64,000 bases of DNA from Aquipseudomonas alcaligenes NBRC 14159 (GTDB taxonomy: Bacteria; Pseudomonadota; Gammaproteobacteria; Pseudomonadales; Pseudomonadaceae). The stretch is from positions 1 through 64,000 of the forward strand of contig NZ_BATI01000013.1 in the NCBI RefSeq assembly GCF_000467105.1, given 5' to 3'. The notes under the pieces were generated by a model. That model was not told where the DNA came from. It did not search any database and saw only the letters and a program-made list of their open reading frames with translations. The translations under genes and the position numbers were made by a program. Position 1 is the first letter of the stretch. Every line of letters begins with the position of its first letter. Positions 7,411-15,952 of the stretch are shown piece after piece.

Positions 7411-8490
7411 ATGACCCCTGCATGTGAAGTCGCGACAAAACAGGCCTCTGGCGCGCCGCTCGGCTTTTTCGAGCGCTACCTGACGCTGTGGGTGTTCCTG
7501 TGCATCGTCGCCGGCACCGTACTCGGCCTGGTGGTGCCCGAGGCCGCCCAGGCCATCGGCGCGCTGGAGGTGGCGCAGGTCAACCTGCCGGTCGGCCTGC
7601 TGATCTGGGTGATGATCATCCCCATGCTGATGAAGATCGACTTCGCGGCGCTGCATGAGGTTCGCCAGCAGAAGGCCGGCATGGCTGTCACCCTGCTGGT
7701 CAACTGGGCGATCAAGCCGTTTTCCATGGCGCTGATCGGCTGGCTGTTCATCAAGGTGCTGTTCGCCGACTGGCTGCCGGCCGGCGAGCTGGACAGCTAC
7801 ATGGCCGGGCTGATCCTGCTGGGCGCCGCGCCGTGCACGGCGATGGTGTTCGTGTGGAGCAACCTGTGCAACGGCAACGCCAACTTCACCCTCACCCAGG
7901 TCGCGCTGAATGACCTGGTCATGGTGTTCGCCTTCGCACCCATCGTCGCCCTGCTGCTGGGCGTCTCGTCGATCCCGGTGCCCTGGGACACCCTGCTGCT
8001 CTCGGTACTGATGTACATCGTCATCCCGCTGGCCATCGCCCAGTTCCTCCGCGCGCAGTTGCGCAAGCGCGGTGCAGAGGCGTTCCAGGCCGCGCTGGCG
8101 AAGATTTCGCCCTTCTCCATCCTAGCCCTGCTGGCCACCCTGGTGCTGCTGTTTTCCTTCCAGGGCGAGGCCATCGTCGAACAGCCGCTGGTGATCGGCC
8201 TGCTCGCCGTGCCGATCCTGCTGCAGACCCTGTTCATCGCCGCGCTCGGCTACTGGCTGTGCCGCCGGTTGCGGGTGCGCCACGAGGTGGCCGGGCCCGC
8301 CACCATGATCGGCGCCTCGAACTTCTTCGAACTGGCGGTGGCCGTGGCCATCGTGCTCTACGGCTTCGACTCCGGCGCCGCGCTGGCCACGGTGGTCGGG
8401 GTACTGATCGAGGTACCGGTGATGCTCTGGCTGGTACGCATGGTCAATCGCAGCCGCGCCTGGTACGAACGCGCCCTGCCGCGCCCGTGA
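7411..8490 (+). CDS. acr3: Arsenite efflux permease, ACR3 family
   Basis: A 359-residue, ten-helix arsenite/H+ antiporter of the inner membrane. The diagnostic ACR3 segment GAAPCTAMVFVWSNLCNGN (about residues 138-156) contains the essential Cys of the fourth transmembrane helix. Later segments include the conserved GASNFFELAVAVA with its functional glutamate. It exports arsenite made by the ArsC domain of the neighbouring fusion. It is the first gene of the rightward arm, transcribed away from the operator palindrome, and is followed by arsP after 11 bp. Confidence 0.92.
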   Translation: MTPACEVATKQASGAPLGFFERYLTLWVFLCIVAGTVLGLVVPEAAQAIGALEVAQVNLPVGLLIWVMIIPMLMKIDFAALHEVRQQKAGMAVTLLVNWAIKPFSMALIGWLFIKVLFADWLPAGELDSYMAGLILLGAAPCTAMVFVWSNLCNGNANFTLTQVALNDLVMVFAFAPIVALLLGVSSIPVPWDTLLLSVLMYIVIPLAIAQFLRAQLRKRGAEAFQAALAKISPFSILALLATLVLLFSFQGEAIVEQPLVIGLLAVPILLQTLFIAALGYWLCRRLRVRHEVAGPATMIGASNFFELAVAVAIVLYGFDSGAALATVVGVLIEVPVMLWLVRMVNRSRAWYERALPRP

Positions 8491-8501
8491 GGAGTTGAGC
8501 C

Positions 8502-9506
8502 ATGGACATCTTCGCCTGGCTAAACGACCAGCTACTGCGCATGAACTGGCTGTCCGAGCTGGTGCGCCTGCTGGTCGAGAAGGTCTTCGGTCTGGACATG
8601 GCCAGCCGCCTGGGCGGCAGTCTGCATTTCTTCATCTACGACGTGATCAAGATCTTCATCCTGCTGTCGGTGCTGATCTTCGTCATCTCCTGGGTGCAGA
8701 GTTACTTCCCGCCCGAGCGCACCCGGCGCATTCTCGGCGGCATGCGCGGCTTCAGGGCCAACCTCACCGGTGCGCTGCTCGGCACGGTCACGCCGTTCTG
8801 CTCCTGCTCGTCGATTCCGCTGTTCATCGGCTTCACCAGTTCCGGGCTGCCGCTGGCGGTGACCTTTTCGTTCCTGATCTCCTCGCCACTGGTCGACCTG
8901 GCCTCGATGATCCTGCTGGCCAGCATCTTCAACTGGTCGATAGCCCTGGCCTACGTGGTGCTCGGCATCACGCTGGCAGTCATTGGCGGCAGCCTGATCG
9001 GCCGGGCGCGCATGGAGCGCTACGTCGAAGCCTTCGTGACCCAGCACCGGGCGCTCGACCTGCCCGCGGAACAGCTGACCCTGGCGGATCGCCTGCGCTA
9101 TGCGCGCGAACAGGTCACGGACATCATCCAGCGGGTGTGGCTGTATATCCTGATCGGCGTGGGCATCGGCGCCGCCATCCACAACTGGATTCCAGCCGAG
9201 CTGATCAGCGCCCTGATCGGCCAGAACAACTGGTGGTCGGTACCGCTCGCCACGCTGGTCGGGGTACCGATGTATGCCGATATCTTCGGCACCCTGCCGA
9301 TCGCCGAAGCCTTGGTGGCCAAGGGCGTCGGCCTGGGCACGGTACTGGCGTTCATGATGGCGGTAACGGCGCTGTCGCTGCCCTCGCTGATCATGCTGAA
9401 GAAGGTGGTGAAGGCGCCCCTGCTCGCCCTGTTCTTCACCATCGTGGTGGCCGGCATCATGCTGATCGGCTTCCTGTTCAACAGCTTCGCCCACCTGTTC
9501 CTCTGA
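8502..9506 (+). CDS. arsP: ArsP-type permease (DUF318/YraQ family)
   Basis: A 334-residue permease with eight or so transmembrane helices. The family signature GTVTPFCSCSSIPLFIGF (about residues 97-114) contains the CxC cysteines, and a second half repeats the pattern as GVPMYADIFGTLPIAEAL. Characterised ArsP proteins export trivalent organoarsenicals such as methylarsenite. A GAGGAG site 7 bp upstream sets the start, 11 bp after acr3. With acr3 and the downstream thioredoxin it forms one rightward operon. No methylating arsM or arsH is in the window, so the organoarsenical would have to come from outside or from genes elsewhere. Confidence 0.82.
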   Translation: MDIFAWLNDQLLRMNWLSELVRLLVEKVFGLDMASRLGGSLHFFIYDVIKIFILLSVLIFVISWVQSYFPPERTRRILGGMRGFRANLTGALLGTVTPFCSCSSIPLFIGFTSSGLPLAVTFSFLISSPLVDLASMILLASIFNWSIALAYVVLGITLAVIGGSLIGRARMERYVEAFVTQHRALDLPAEQLTLADRLRYAREQVTDIIQRVWLYILIGVGIGAAIHNWIPAELISALIGQNNWWSVPLATLVGVPMYADIFGTLPIAEALVAKGVGLGTVLAFMMAVTALSLPSLIMLKKVVKAPLLALFFTIVVAGIMLIGFLFNSFAHLFL

Positions 9507-9530
9507 TCTCGTCACTCCAGGAGAGCCCAC

Positions 9531-9767
9531 ATGATCATCAAAATCCTCGGCAGCGGCTGCAAGAAGTGCGTCACCCTCACCGAGAACACCCGAACCGCCC
9601 TGGCCAACCTGGGCCGCGAGGCCGAGGTGATCAAGGTCACGGAGATCAGCGAGATCGCCGCCATGGGCGTGATGTCGACCCCGGCGCTGGCCATCGACGA
9701 TCAGGTGGTGGCCATGGGTAAGGTACTCAGCCCGGCCGAAATCGAGGCGCTGCTCAAGGACCGCTGA
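9531..9767 (+). CDS. Small thioredoxin-family (redox-active disulfide 2) protein
   Basis: A 78-residue thioredoxin-fold protein with the redox motif GCKKC at residues 9-13 and the cis-proline segment VMSTPALAIDD typical of the fold. Proteins of this short type commonly accompany DUF318/ArsP permeases. AGGAGAG precedes the start, and the gene lies 24 bp after arsP, so it is the last gene of the acr3-arsP operon. It may keep a cysteine in the permease or a trivalent arsenical reduced, or donate electrons to the ArsC domain; the partner is not proven. Confidence 0.85.
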   Translation: MIIKILGSGCKKCVTLTENTRTALANLGREAEVIKVTEISEIAAMGVMSTPALAIDDQVVAMGKVLSPAEIEALLKDR

Positions 9768-9774
9768 AGCGCTC

Positions 9775-9798
9775 GCCAGCGCGTTCATCCGCGCTGGC
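9775..9798 (+). terminator. Stem-loop after the ars operon
   Basis: GCCAGCGCG-TTCATC-CGCGCTGGC forms a 9-bp GC-rich stem 8 bp after the thioredoxin gene. There is no T run, so termination would be partial or Rho-assisted. Confidence 0.5.
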
Positions 9799-9973
9799 AC
9801 CCGCCGCGCCGGCCCTGTCACACATTCGTCATCGGCCATGCAGTAGGGTTGGGCGGCCCGCCGCGACCGGGGTGAGCGGGCAACGCCGTGACTCGACGCC
9901 CGCGGCACAGGGCTGACAAGAATCTCCCAGGCTGCCACTCTCGCCAGCCCGCAACCGCTCAAGCCACACCACC

Positions 9974-11179
9974 ATGACCGAGCACACCGCCACCCACCGT
10001 AGCCCCTGGGCTGTTTTCCTGATTTTCCTGCGCCTGGGCCTGACCTCATTCGGCGGCCCGGTCGCTCACCTGGGCTACTTCCGCGACGAGTTCGTGGTGC
10101 GCCGAAACTGGCTGAGCGAACGCAGCTATGCGGATCTGGTCGCCCTGTGCCAGTTCCTTCCGGGGCCGGCCAGCAGCCAGGTGGGCATGGCGCTGGGGCT
10201 GTCGCGCGCGGGCTATGCGGGCGCGCTGGCTGCCTGGCTGGGCTTCACCCTGCCCTCCGCGATTGCCCTGATCCTCTTTGCGCTGGGTATCGCCAGCTAT
10301 GGCGATGCCATGCCGGCCGGCGTGCTGCACGGCTTGAAGGTGGTCGCCGTGGCGGTGGTCGCCCAGGCCGTGTGGGGCATGGCGCGCACGCTGTGCCCCG
10401 ATGTGCCACGCCTCTCCATCATGGTGGCGGCGACCTGCTGCGTGCTGCTCGTACCGTCGGCCTGGGGCCAGGTGGGGGTCATCATCGTCGCCGCGCTCAT
10501 CGGCCTGGCGGCGTTCCGACCACAGCCGGGCACGGCGCATGAGCCATTGCCGATCAACATCCGGGGCCGCACGGGGCTGCTCTGGTTGGTCCTGTTCTGC
10601 GCCCTGCTGCTCGGGCTGCCGCTGCTCGCCAGCCTGTTCCCCAGCCCGCTGCTGGCCATGGTCGACGCCTTCTACCGGGCCGGCTCGCTGGTCTTCGGTG
10701 GCGGGCATGTGGTGCTGCCGCTGCTGCAGGCCGAGGTGGTGCCAACAGGCTGGGTCGACGGCGACGCCTTCCTCGCCGGTTATGGCGCGGCGCAGGCCGT
10801 TCCCGGCCCGCTGTTCACCTTCGCCGCCTTTCTCGGTGCCTCGATGAACCAGGCGCCGGGCGGCTGGCTTGGCGGCCTGGTCGCCCTGCTGGCAATCTTC
10901 CTGCCCTCGTTCCTGCTGGTGCTGGGCGCGCTGCCGTTCTGGGAGCAACTGCGGCGCAACCGCCGCACGCAGGCGGCACTGATGGGGGTCAACGCGGCGG
11001 TGGTCGGTCTGCTGCTGGCAGCGCTGTACCAGCCTGTCTGGACGAGCGCGATTCACCGCCCCGAGGACTTCGGCCTGGCCCTCGTGGCCCTCACTGCCCT
11101 GCTGTTCTGGAAGTTGCCGCCCTGGCTGGTAGTACTCGGCAGCGGCGCCCTGGGCGCGCTGCTGAGCAGCCTGCTGTAG
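9974..11179 (+). CDS. chrA: Chromate transporter, CHR/ChrA family
   Basis: A 401-residue membrane protein made of two homologous CHR domains. The N-terminal domain has LRLGLTSFGGPVAHLGYF and QFLPGPASSQVGMALG; the C-terminal one has FGGGHVVLPLLQAEVV and AVPGPLFTFAAFLGA. This is the long bidomain form that exports chromate from the cytoplasm. A 206-bp gap separates it from the ars operon, so it probably has its own promoter. The ribosome site before ATG 9974 is weak. It converges on ubiT. No chrB regulator is visible. Confidence 0.88.
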   Translation: MTEHTATHRSPWAVFLIFLRLGLTSFGGPVAHLGYFRDEFVVRRNWLSERSYADLVALCQFLPGPASSQVGMALGLSRAGYAGALAAWLGFTLPSAIALILFALGIASYGDAMPAGVLHGLKVVAVAVVAQAVWGMARTLCPDVPRLSIMVAATCCVLLVPSAWGQVGVIIVAALIGLAAFRPQPGTAHEPLPINIRGRTGLLWLVLFCALLLGLPLLASLFPSPLLAMVDAFYRAGSLVFGGGHVVLPLLQAEVVPTGWVDGDAFLAGYGAAQAVPGPLFTFAAFLGASMNQAPGGWLGGLVALLAIFLPSFLLVLGALPFWEQLRRNRRTQAALMGVNAAVVGLLLAALYQPVWTSAIHRPEDFGLALVALTALLFWKLPPWLVVLGSGALGALLSSLL

Positions 11180-11193
11180 GTACAGCGCCGGCG

Positions 11194-11655
11194 TCAGTGC
11201 ACCGCCGCCCCCAGCTCACGCACCAGTCGCCAGAGCCTGGGCGGCAGCTGGTCGGGGTCGAGGCCGTCGAGCAGGTTCTTCACGCCCAGGCCCAGGTCGG
11301 TGTCGCCCTCGATCACCAGGCGCCGACGGAAGAACAGGGTATCCGGGTCCTCCTGGCGGCTGGCCAGCAACAGGAAGTCGCGCCAGGTGCCGCGGATGCA
11401 CACATCCACGGCCTCGCGCTGCGCCACGCGCAGCTGCGTGCCCTGGCAGCTGAGGCACCAGGCCAGCCCGAGATCGCTGACCTCCAGGCGCAACCAGCGC
11501 TCCTGCAGCAGGTCGAAGGCGCCCTCGGCCAGCGGCGCGGCGAACAGGCGCGCGGCCGCCAGCTCGATGACCCGGCACTGCACGGCGAAGGGTACGTGGC
11601 GCCCGTACGGCAGCAACGGCTCGCCGAGTTTCACCAGCCACTGCGCCAAGCTCAT
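11194..11655 (-). CDS. ubiT: UbiT, SCP2-domain factor for O2-independent ubiquinone synthesis
   Basis: A 153-residue protein with an SCP2-type lipid-binding domain (about residues 30-130), which in UbiT carries ubiquinone intermediates. It is the third gene of ubiU-ubiV-ubiT, whose products allow ring hydroxylation without oxygen; in P. aeruginosa the pathway is needed for denitrification. Its ATG overlaps the ubiV stop as ATGA, showing coupled translation. The next gene, chrA, converges on it. Confidence 0.87.
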   Translation of the reverse strand: MSLAQWLVKLGEPLLPYGRHVPFAVQCRVIELAAARLFAAPLAEGAFDLLQERWLRLEVSDLGLAWCLSCQGTQLRVAQREAVDVCIRGTWRDFLLLASRQEDPDTLFFRRRLVIEGDTDLGLGVKNLLDGLDPDQLPPRLWRLVRELGAAVH

Positions 11656-12539
11656 AGCCCTACCCCCTCGACCGTCAGCATGCCGGGGCGGCCATGCCAG
11701 TAGCCGTTGCAGCCGCTGACCGCGAGCGGCGGCAGCGCCCCGTCACGCACCGCGGCGAACTCGCCGATCACCTGCCCCATGCCTTCGCTGCGCGGGCTCA
11801 GGCGCAACGCATCAACGCCGCAGGCGGCCAGCGACGGATAGTCGGCCAGCAGGTTGCCGACCTCGGCGGACATGGTCTGGATGCCGTTGAGGGTGAACAG
11901 TGGCTGCGCCTCCTGGCTGAGCAACGGGATGCCCTCCGGGTAGTTCTGGCAGCAGAACTGGCAGTCGTCCTTGGGCCGGTTCTCCGCCCGCGCGGTGAAG
12001 CAGCGCGCCGAGTAGGCCAGCGGCAGATGGCCGTAGGCGAACAGCTCCACTTCGGGCCGCGCGATCTGCAGGGCATCGAGCTGCTGCAGGCAGTCCTGCA
12101 GCAGGCGGCCGGAGCACTCCACCGGCGGCACCCAGCGCTGCAGGCCGCACTCCAGCAACTCGCGCAGGGCATGCGCGTTGTATAGGTTGAGCGCCGGCCC
12201 GGCGACGAAGGGCAGGCCGCGCTCGGCGAGCAGCTGCACCGCGCCCATGTCGTTGGCCTCCACCAGCAGCTCGCCGTTGTCGCACAGGCGGCGCAGGCTG
12301 GACAGCTCGGAGGCCGCCTCGACCAGCGCCAGGCCGGACAGCACCAGCTCGGCGCGGGTGCATTCGCGCAGCTCGCGGGCCAGGCCAAGCCAATCGTCCA
12401 GCGACAGCGCACGCCGCTTGGAGCAGACCGTTTCCCCCAGGTAGATGATGTCGAGCGGCTGGGCAGCCATCTCGGCGTAGAAATCCAGCAGCTTGCTGCG
12501 GCTCCAGTAGAACAACACGGGTCCCAGACTCAGTTTCAT
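11652..12539 (-). CDS. ubiV: UbiV, U32-family hydroxylation protein
   Basis: A 295-residue U32 peptidase-like protein that, with UbiU, forms the 4Fe-4S hydroxylase complex of anaerobic ubiquinone synthesis. The expected cluster cysteines are visible: one in ETVCSKRR near residue 39, then ARCFTAR and DDCQFCCQNYP around residues 175-198. I took the ATG at 12539, which gives MKLSLGPVLFYW; a longer frame reaching 12698 would run into ubiU. It starts 7 bp after ubiU and ends in an ATGA overlap with ubiT. Confidence 0.88.
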   Translation of the reverse strand: MKLSLGPVLFYWSRSKLLDFYAEMAAQPLDIIYLGETVCSKRRALSLDDWLGLARELRECTRAELVLSGLALVEAASELSSLRRLCDNGELLVEANDMGAVQLLAERGLPFVAGPALNLYNAHALRELLECGLQRWVPPVECSGRLLQDCLQQLDALQIARPEVELFAYGHLPLAYSARCFTARAENRPKDDCQFCCQNYPEGIPLLSQEAQPLFTLNGIQTMSAEVGNLLADYPSLAACGVDALRLSPRSEGMGQVIGEFAAVRDGALPPLAVSGCNGYWHGRPGMLTVEGVGL

Positions 12540-12546
12540 AGGCTCC

Positions 12547-13536
12547 TCACTGCCAGGATCGGTGATAGGCGCCGAGGGTCGTCTGGCTGCCTTCGGACAG
12601 CCCCGCCAGGTCCTTGCGCCAGCGTTCCTGCACGGCGAAGCGGCCGCCGGCATGGGCATCCAGCGCCTCGCGCCAGACCCGCGTGACCTGCTCGACATAG
12701 GCCGGGCTGCGCTGCCGCCCCTCGATCTTCACCGCGGCGATGCCCATTTCGGCCAGCTGCGGAATGAGGTCGATGGTATTGAGGCTGGTCGGCTCCTCCA
12801 GCGCGTGGAAGCGCTGGCCGTCGACCAGGAAGCGGCCCTTGCACAGGGTCGGGTAGCCAGCCGGCTCCTCCGGCGCGTAGCGATCGATAAGCACGCCGCC
12901 GAGGCGCGAACTGAGGCCCTGGGCCTCCTCCTGCCAGCGCACCGCCTTGGCCGGCGAGCAGACGCCGCAGAGGTTGGGCGATTCGCCGGTGACATAGGAC
13001 GAAAGGTGGCAGCGGCCCTCGGCCATGATGCACAGGCTGCCGAAGGCAAACACCTCCAGCGGCACCGTGCTCTTCTCCGCCACCTGGCGCACCTGGGCCA
13101 GCGACAGCACCCGCGGCAGCACGGCGCGGCGGATGTTGTAGCGCTGCTGATAAAACGCCAGGGCGGCGGCATTGGTGGCCGAGCCCTGCACCGAAAGGTG
13201 CAGGTTGAGATCGGGGTGGCGCCGGCTGGCGTAGGCCAGCACGCCGGGGTCGGCGGCGATCAGGGCATCCACCCCGAGTGCGGCGGCCTGGTCCACCGCG
13301 CGCTGCCAGCGCGCCCAGCCTTGCGGCTGGGCGTAAGTGTTGACGGCGACATAGAGCTGGCGACCGCGCTGACGGATCAGCTGCAGGCCCGTCTCCAGCT
13401 GGCGTTCGTCCAGGTTGAGCCCGGCGAAATGGCGGGCATTGGTGTCATCGCGAAAGCCTACGTAGATGGCGTCCGCGCCTTGCTGCAGGGCAGCCTTGAG
13501 GGCGGGCAGACTGCCCGCCGGACAGACCAGATGCAT
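12547..13536 (-). CDS. ubiU: UbiU, U32-family hydroxylation protein
   Basis: A 329-residue U32 protein and partner of UbiV. The opening LVCPAGSLPALKAALQQGAD is typical. Cysteines in SLCIMAEGRCHLS, SPNLCGVC and PTLCKGRF fit the 4Fe-4S site known for UbiU. The start is fixed by AGGAG 6 bp upstream. It is the first gene of ubiUVT. A TTGAT-N4-GTCAA box centred 65 bp upstream suggests activation by Anr or Dnr under low oxygen or NO. Confidence 0.9.
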   Translation of the reverse strand: MHLVCPAGSLPALKAALQQGADAIYVGFRDDTNARHFAGLNLDERQLETGLQLIRQRGRQLYVAVNTYAQPQGWARWQRAVDQAAALGVDALIAADPGVLAYASRRHPDLNLHLSVQGSATNAAALAFYQQRYNIRRAVLPRVLSLAQVRQVAEKSTVPLEVFAFGSLCIMAEGRCHLSSYVTGESPNLCGVCSPAKAVRWQEEAQGLSSRLGGVLIDRYAPEEPAGYPTLCKGRFLVDGQRFHALEEPTSLNTIDLIPQLAEMGIAAVKIEGRQRSPAYVEQVTRVWREALDAHAGGRFAVQERWRKDLAGLSEGSQTTLGAYHRSWQ

Positions 13537-13594
13537 GAGTCAACTCCTGCTCCAACGGCGATGCGCCACTCTAGGCGCCGTGGGCCTGCCCGCC

Positions 13595-13608
13595 TTGATT
13601 GCGGTCAA
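13595..13608 (-). promoter_or_regulatory. Anr/Dnr-type box upstream of ubiUVT
   Basis: TTGAT-TGCG-GTCAA matches the FNR/Anr/Dnr consensus TTGAT-N4-ATCAA at 9 of 10 defined bases. It lies 58 bp upstream of the ubiU start, a distance that allows a class II activator position. Confidence 0.65.
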
Positions 13609-13617
13609 GCCGCTCAG

Positions 13618-13771
13618 AACCTGATTCAAAGTCTCGCGAGCTAGAGCAAAACGGCGGCGAAAACAGCCAAGGAAGCGGAGTTTACGAAGGGTAAATGAGC
13701 ATTCCGCTACGCCGTGTCCCGGGATGTTTTCAACGTCGTTTGGCCGACGCGCAGCAGGCTTTGAACAGGTT
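13618..13771. mobile_element. MITE-like repeat, copy A (154 bp)
   Basis: The ends are imperfect inverted repeats, AACCTGATTCAAAG at the left and CTTTGAACAGGTT at the right. The unit is flanked on both sides by CTCAG (13613-13617 and 13772-13776), which reads as a 5-bp target duplication. Inside is GCGGAGTTTACGA and GTAAATGAGC, a small dyad shared with the copy at 33020-33157, as are GAGCTAGAGC, TTTCAACG and TGGCCGACG. The right-hand CTCAG contains the complement of the moeA stop codon, so the insertion is directly behind moeA without damaging it. There is no coding capacity. Confidence 0.75.
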
Positions 13772-13772
13772 C

Positions 13773-15005
13773 TCAGGCCAGCAAAGTGTCCAGCGCCAGA
13801 AACTCCACCAGTTCGCCAGCACCCAGGGTGCGCCCCGCCTCGACCACGGCCAGGCCCTCGGCCCAGCTCATGGCGCTCAGCATGGCCGACCCCTGCTGGG
13901 CATGGGGCACCACGCGCAGCTCGCCATCCTGGTGCTCGATCCGGGCGCGCAGGTACTGGCGCCGCGCATTGGCCTTGGGCCAGGCGAAACCGGCGGGCAA
14001 TGGCAGCGCGCGGGGCAGCACGTTGCTGCGCCCCTGCGCCGCCAGCAGGAAGGGCCGCGCCACCACCAGGGCGGTGAGCAGCGCCGCCACCGGGTTGCCG
14101 GGCAGACCGATCCACGGCGTGCCGCACACCCGGCCGAAGGCGAAGGGCTTGCCCGGCTGGATGGCCAGGCGCCACAGGTGCAGCTCGCCCAGCTCGCGCA
14201 CCGCCTGCTTGAGGTGATCCTCCTCGCCGACCGAAACGCCGCCGGAGCTGATCAGCACATCCCATTCGGAGGCCGCCAGGCTCAGGGCATCGCGGCTGGC
14301 GCTCAGTTCGTCCTCCAGCACGCCGCAGTCGTCCACTTCCAGGCCCCAGCCGCGCAGCGCGGCACGCAGGCTGTAGCGGTTGGCATCGTAGATCTGCCCG
14401 GGATACAGCGGCGCGCCCGGTTCCCGCAGCTCGTTGCCGCTGCTCAGCAGGCCAACGCGCAGGCGCCGGTGCACCGCCACCTCGGCGATCCCCAGGCTGG
14501 CCAGCAGCCCCAGCTGCGGCGCACGCAGGCAGATGCCCGCCGGCAGCACGCAGGTGCCGCGTTCGAATTCCTCGCCGCGCCGCCGCACGTGGTCGCCGCT
14601 GGTGCAGGCGGGCAGCCACACGCCCTCGCCCTCCAGCCGCACCAGTTCCTGCGGCACCACGCTGTCAGCGCCGGGCGGCAGCGGTGCACCGGTGAAGATG
14701 CGCACTGCATGCCCCGGTGGCAGCTCCTCCTGCGCCGCATCGCCGGCGGCGATACGCCCGGCCAGCGGCAGGTAACCCGGCGCACCCTGCAGGTCGGCGG
14801 CACGCAGCGCGTAACCGTCCATGGCGCTGTTGTCCCAGGCCGGCATCGGCCGCAGGGCGTGTACCGGTTCGGCCAGGGTGCGGCCCTGGGCCTGTTCCAG
14901 CGCCACCCATTCGGCCGCCGGCGGAGTCGGCACCTGGGCCAGCAGGTCGGCGATGGCTTCATCGACCGGGCGCAGCCCGGGCTGGTCACACGCGCAGGCG
15001 TTCAT
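13773..15005 (-). CDS. moeA: Molybdopterin molybdenumtransferase MoeA
   Basis: A 410-residue MoeA, which inserts molybdate into adenylated molybdopterin. Key segments are PAWDNSAMDGYALRA (about residues 55-69), IFTGAPLPPGADSVV and the MoCo-binding SSGGVSVGEEDHLKQ with the later QPGKPFAFG and GLPGNPVAA. The start at 15005 overlaps the stop of moaB by ATGA, so moaB-moeA are translationally coupled. The stop codon abuts the MITE-like element. Molybdenum cofactor is needed for nitrate reductase, which fits the anaerobic setting. Confidence 0.92.
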   Translation of the reverse strand: MNACACDQPGLRPVDEAIADLLAQVPTPPAAEWVALEQAQGRTLAEPVHALRPMPAWDNSAMDGYALRAADLQGAPGYLPLAGRIAAGDAAQEELPPGHAVRIFTGAPLPPGADSVVPQELVRLEGEGVWLPACTSGDHVRRRGEEFERGTCVLPAGICLRAPQLGLLASLGIAEVAVHRRLRVGLLSSGNELREPGAPLYPGQIYDANRYSLRAALRGWGLEVDDCGVLEDELSASRDALSLAASEWDVLISSGGVSVGEEDHLKQAVRELGELHLWRLAIQPGKPFAFGRVCGTPWIGLPGNPVAALLTALVVARPFLLAAQGRSNVLPRALPLPAGFAWPKANARRQYLRARIEHQDGELRVVPHAQQGSAMLSAMSWAEGLAVVEAGRTLGAGELVEFLALDTLLA

Positions 15006-15556
15006 GCGCGCGACCCGCACAGCGCCGTGGCCTGCTCGGGCAGGCGCTTGAGGTGGGGAACGAAGTTGCACGGCCGCGTGCGGCAGTCCAGCTGCTCGCG
15101 AAGGATGCCGTTCCAGGCCGTGCGGCAGGCGCCGGGCGAACCGGGCAGGCAGCACACCAGGGTGCCGTTGCTGATGCCGGCCAGGGCGCGCGACTGCACG
15201 GTGGAGGTGCCGATCTCGCTCAGGGAAATCTGCCGGAACAGTTCGCCGAAGCCATCGACCATCTTGTCCAGCAGCGGTGCCACGGCCTGCGGCGTGTTGT
15301 CCCGCGCGGTGAAGCCGGTACCGCCGGTGATCAGTACCACCTGCACCAGCGGATCGGCGACCCAGGCACACAGGCGTGCACGGATCTGCCAGATGTCGTC
15401 GGGCACCAGTGCCCGCTCGGCCAGCGCGTGCCCGGCGCCCTCCAGCGCCTCGATCAGGGTCTGGCCCGAGCCGTCGCTGGCCAGGTTGCGGGTATCGCTG
15501 ACGGTCAGCACAGCAATGCGCAGTGCCTGGAACTCGGGGTTGGACAGGTGAGCCAT
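15002..15556 (-). CDS. moaB: MoaB/MogA-type molybdopterin adenylyltransferase
   Basis: A 184-residue protein of the MoaB/Mog fold that adenylates molybdopterin before MoeA acts. It shows the opening IAVLTVSDTRN, the substrate loop GGTGFTARDNTPQAV and LPGSPGACRTAWN. The start at 15556 (MAHLSNPEF) has GGAGG 7 bp upstream; an earlier start would only add a low-complexity leader. It is the first gene of moaB-moeA. A TTGAC-N4-GTCAA box lies about 100 bp upstream and could serve this promoter or that of the divergent DUF3079 gene. Confidence 0.9.
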   Translation of the reverse strand: MAHLSNPEFQALRIAVLTVSDTRNLASDGSGQTLIEALEGAGHALAERALVPDDIWQIRARLCAWVADPLVQVVLITGGTGFTARDNTPQAVAPLLDKMVDGFGELFRQISLSEIGTSTVQSRALAGISNGTLVCCLPGSPGACRTAWNGILREQLDCRTRPCNFVPHLKRLPEQATALCGSRA

Positions 15557-15655
15557 GTTGGCGCCTCCACAGTATGACTGGGTGCAGCCTGAGCCTGCGG
15601 GAGCGAACCGCCCATTCCCCAATGGAGGTATCACCAGGGGGCGATTCGCCAAACC

Positions 15656-15669
15656 TTGACCCCGGTCAA
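15656..15669. promoter_or_regulatory. Anr/Dnr-like box between moaB and the DUF3079 gene
   Basis: TTGAC-CCCG-GTCAA is a perfect dyad matching the FNR-type consensus at 8 of 10 bases. It lies in the divergent promoter region, 58 bp upstream of the DUF3079 gene and about 100 bp upstream of moaB. The distance favours DUF3079. Confidence 0.55.
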
Positions 15670-15727
15670 GGCTGCCAGCCGTCCGGGCACTAGCCTGAAC
15701 GCGAAACAGAGGCCGCGAGGTGTTCAC

Positions 15728-15949
15728 ATGGCCAAGAAATTTCCGCTGCACCCCAGCCACCCCGAACGCATCTGCTGGGGGTGCGACCGCTACTGCCCGG
15801 CGGACTCGCTGGCCTGCGGCAACGGCGCGGACCGCACCATGCACCCGGCCGAGATGATCGGCGATGACTGGTACCTGCACGGTGACTGGGGTATCGAGGT
15901 GCCGGAACCGGCGGCGGATACCGAGCAACCGCTGCGCCTACCGAGCTGA
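15728..15949 (+). CDS. DUF3079 family small cysteine-rich protein
   Basis: A 73-residue protein with the DUF3079 core HPERICWGCDRYCPADSLAC, a C-x2-C-x3-C-x6-C cysteine array at about residues 16-30, then GNGADRTMHP and a Trp-rich tail. The four cysteines could hold zinc or an iron-sulfur cluster. Function is unknown. It is the only plus-strand gene inside the minus-strand molybdenum cofactor block and has its own Anr/Dnr-like box 58 bp upstream, so it may be made under anaerobic or NO conditions. Confidence 0.85.
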   Translation: MAKKFPLHPSHPERICWGCDRYCPADSLACGNGADRTMHPAEMIGDDWYLHGDWGIEVPEPAADTEQPLRLPS

Positions 15950-15952
15950 GGG

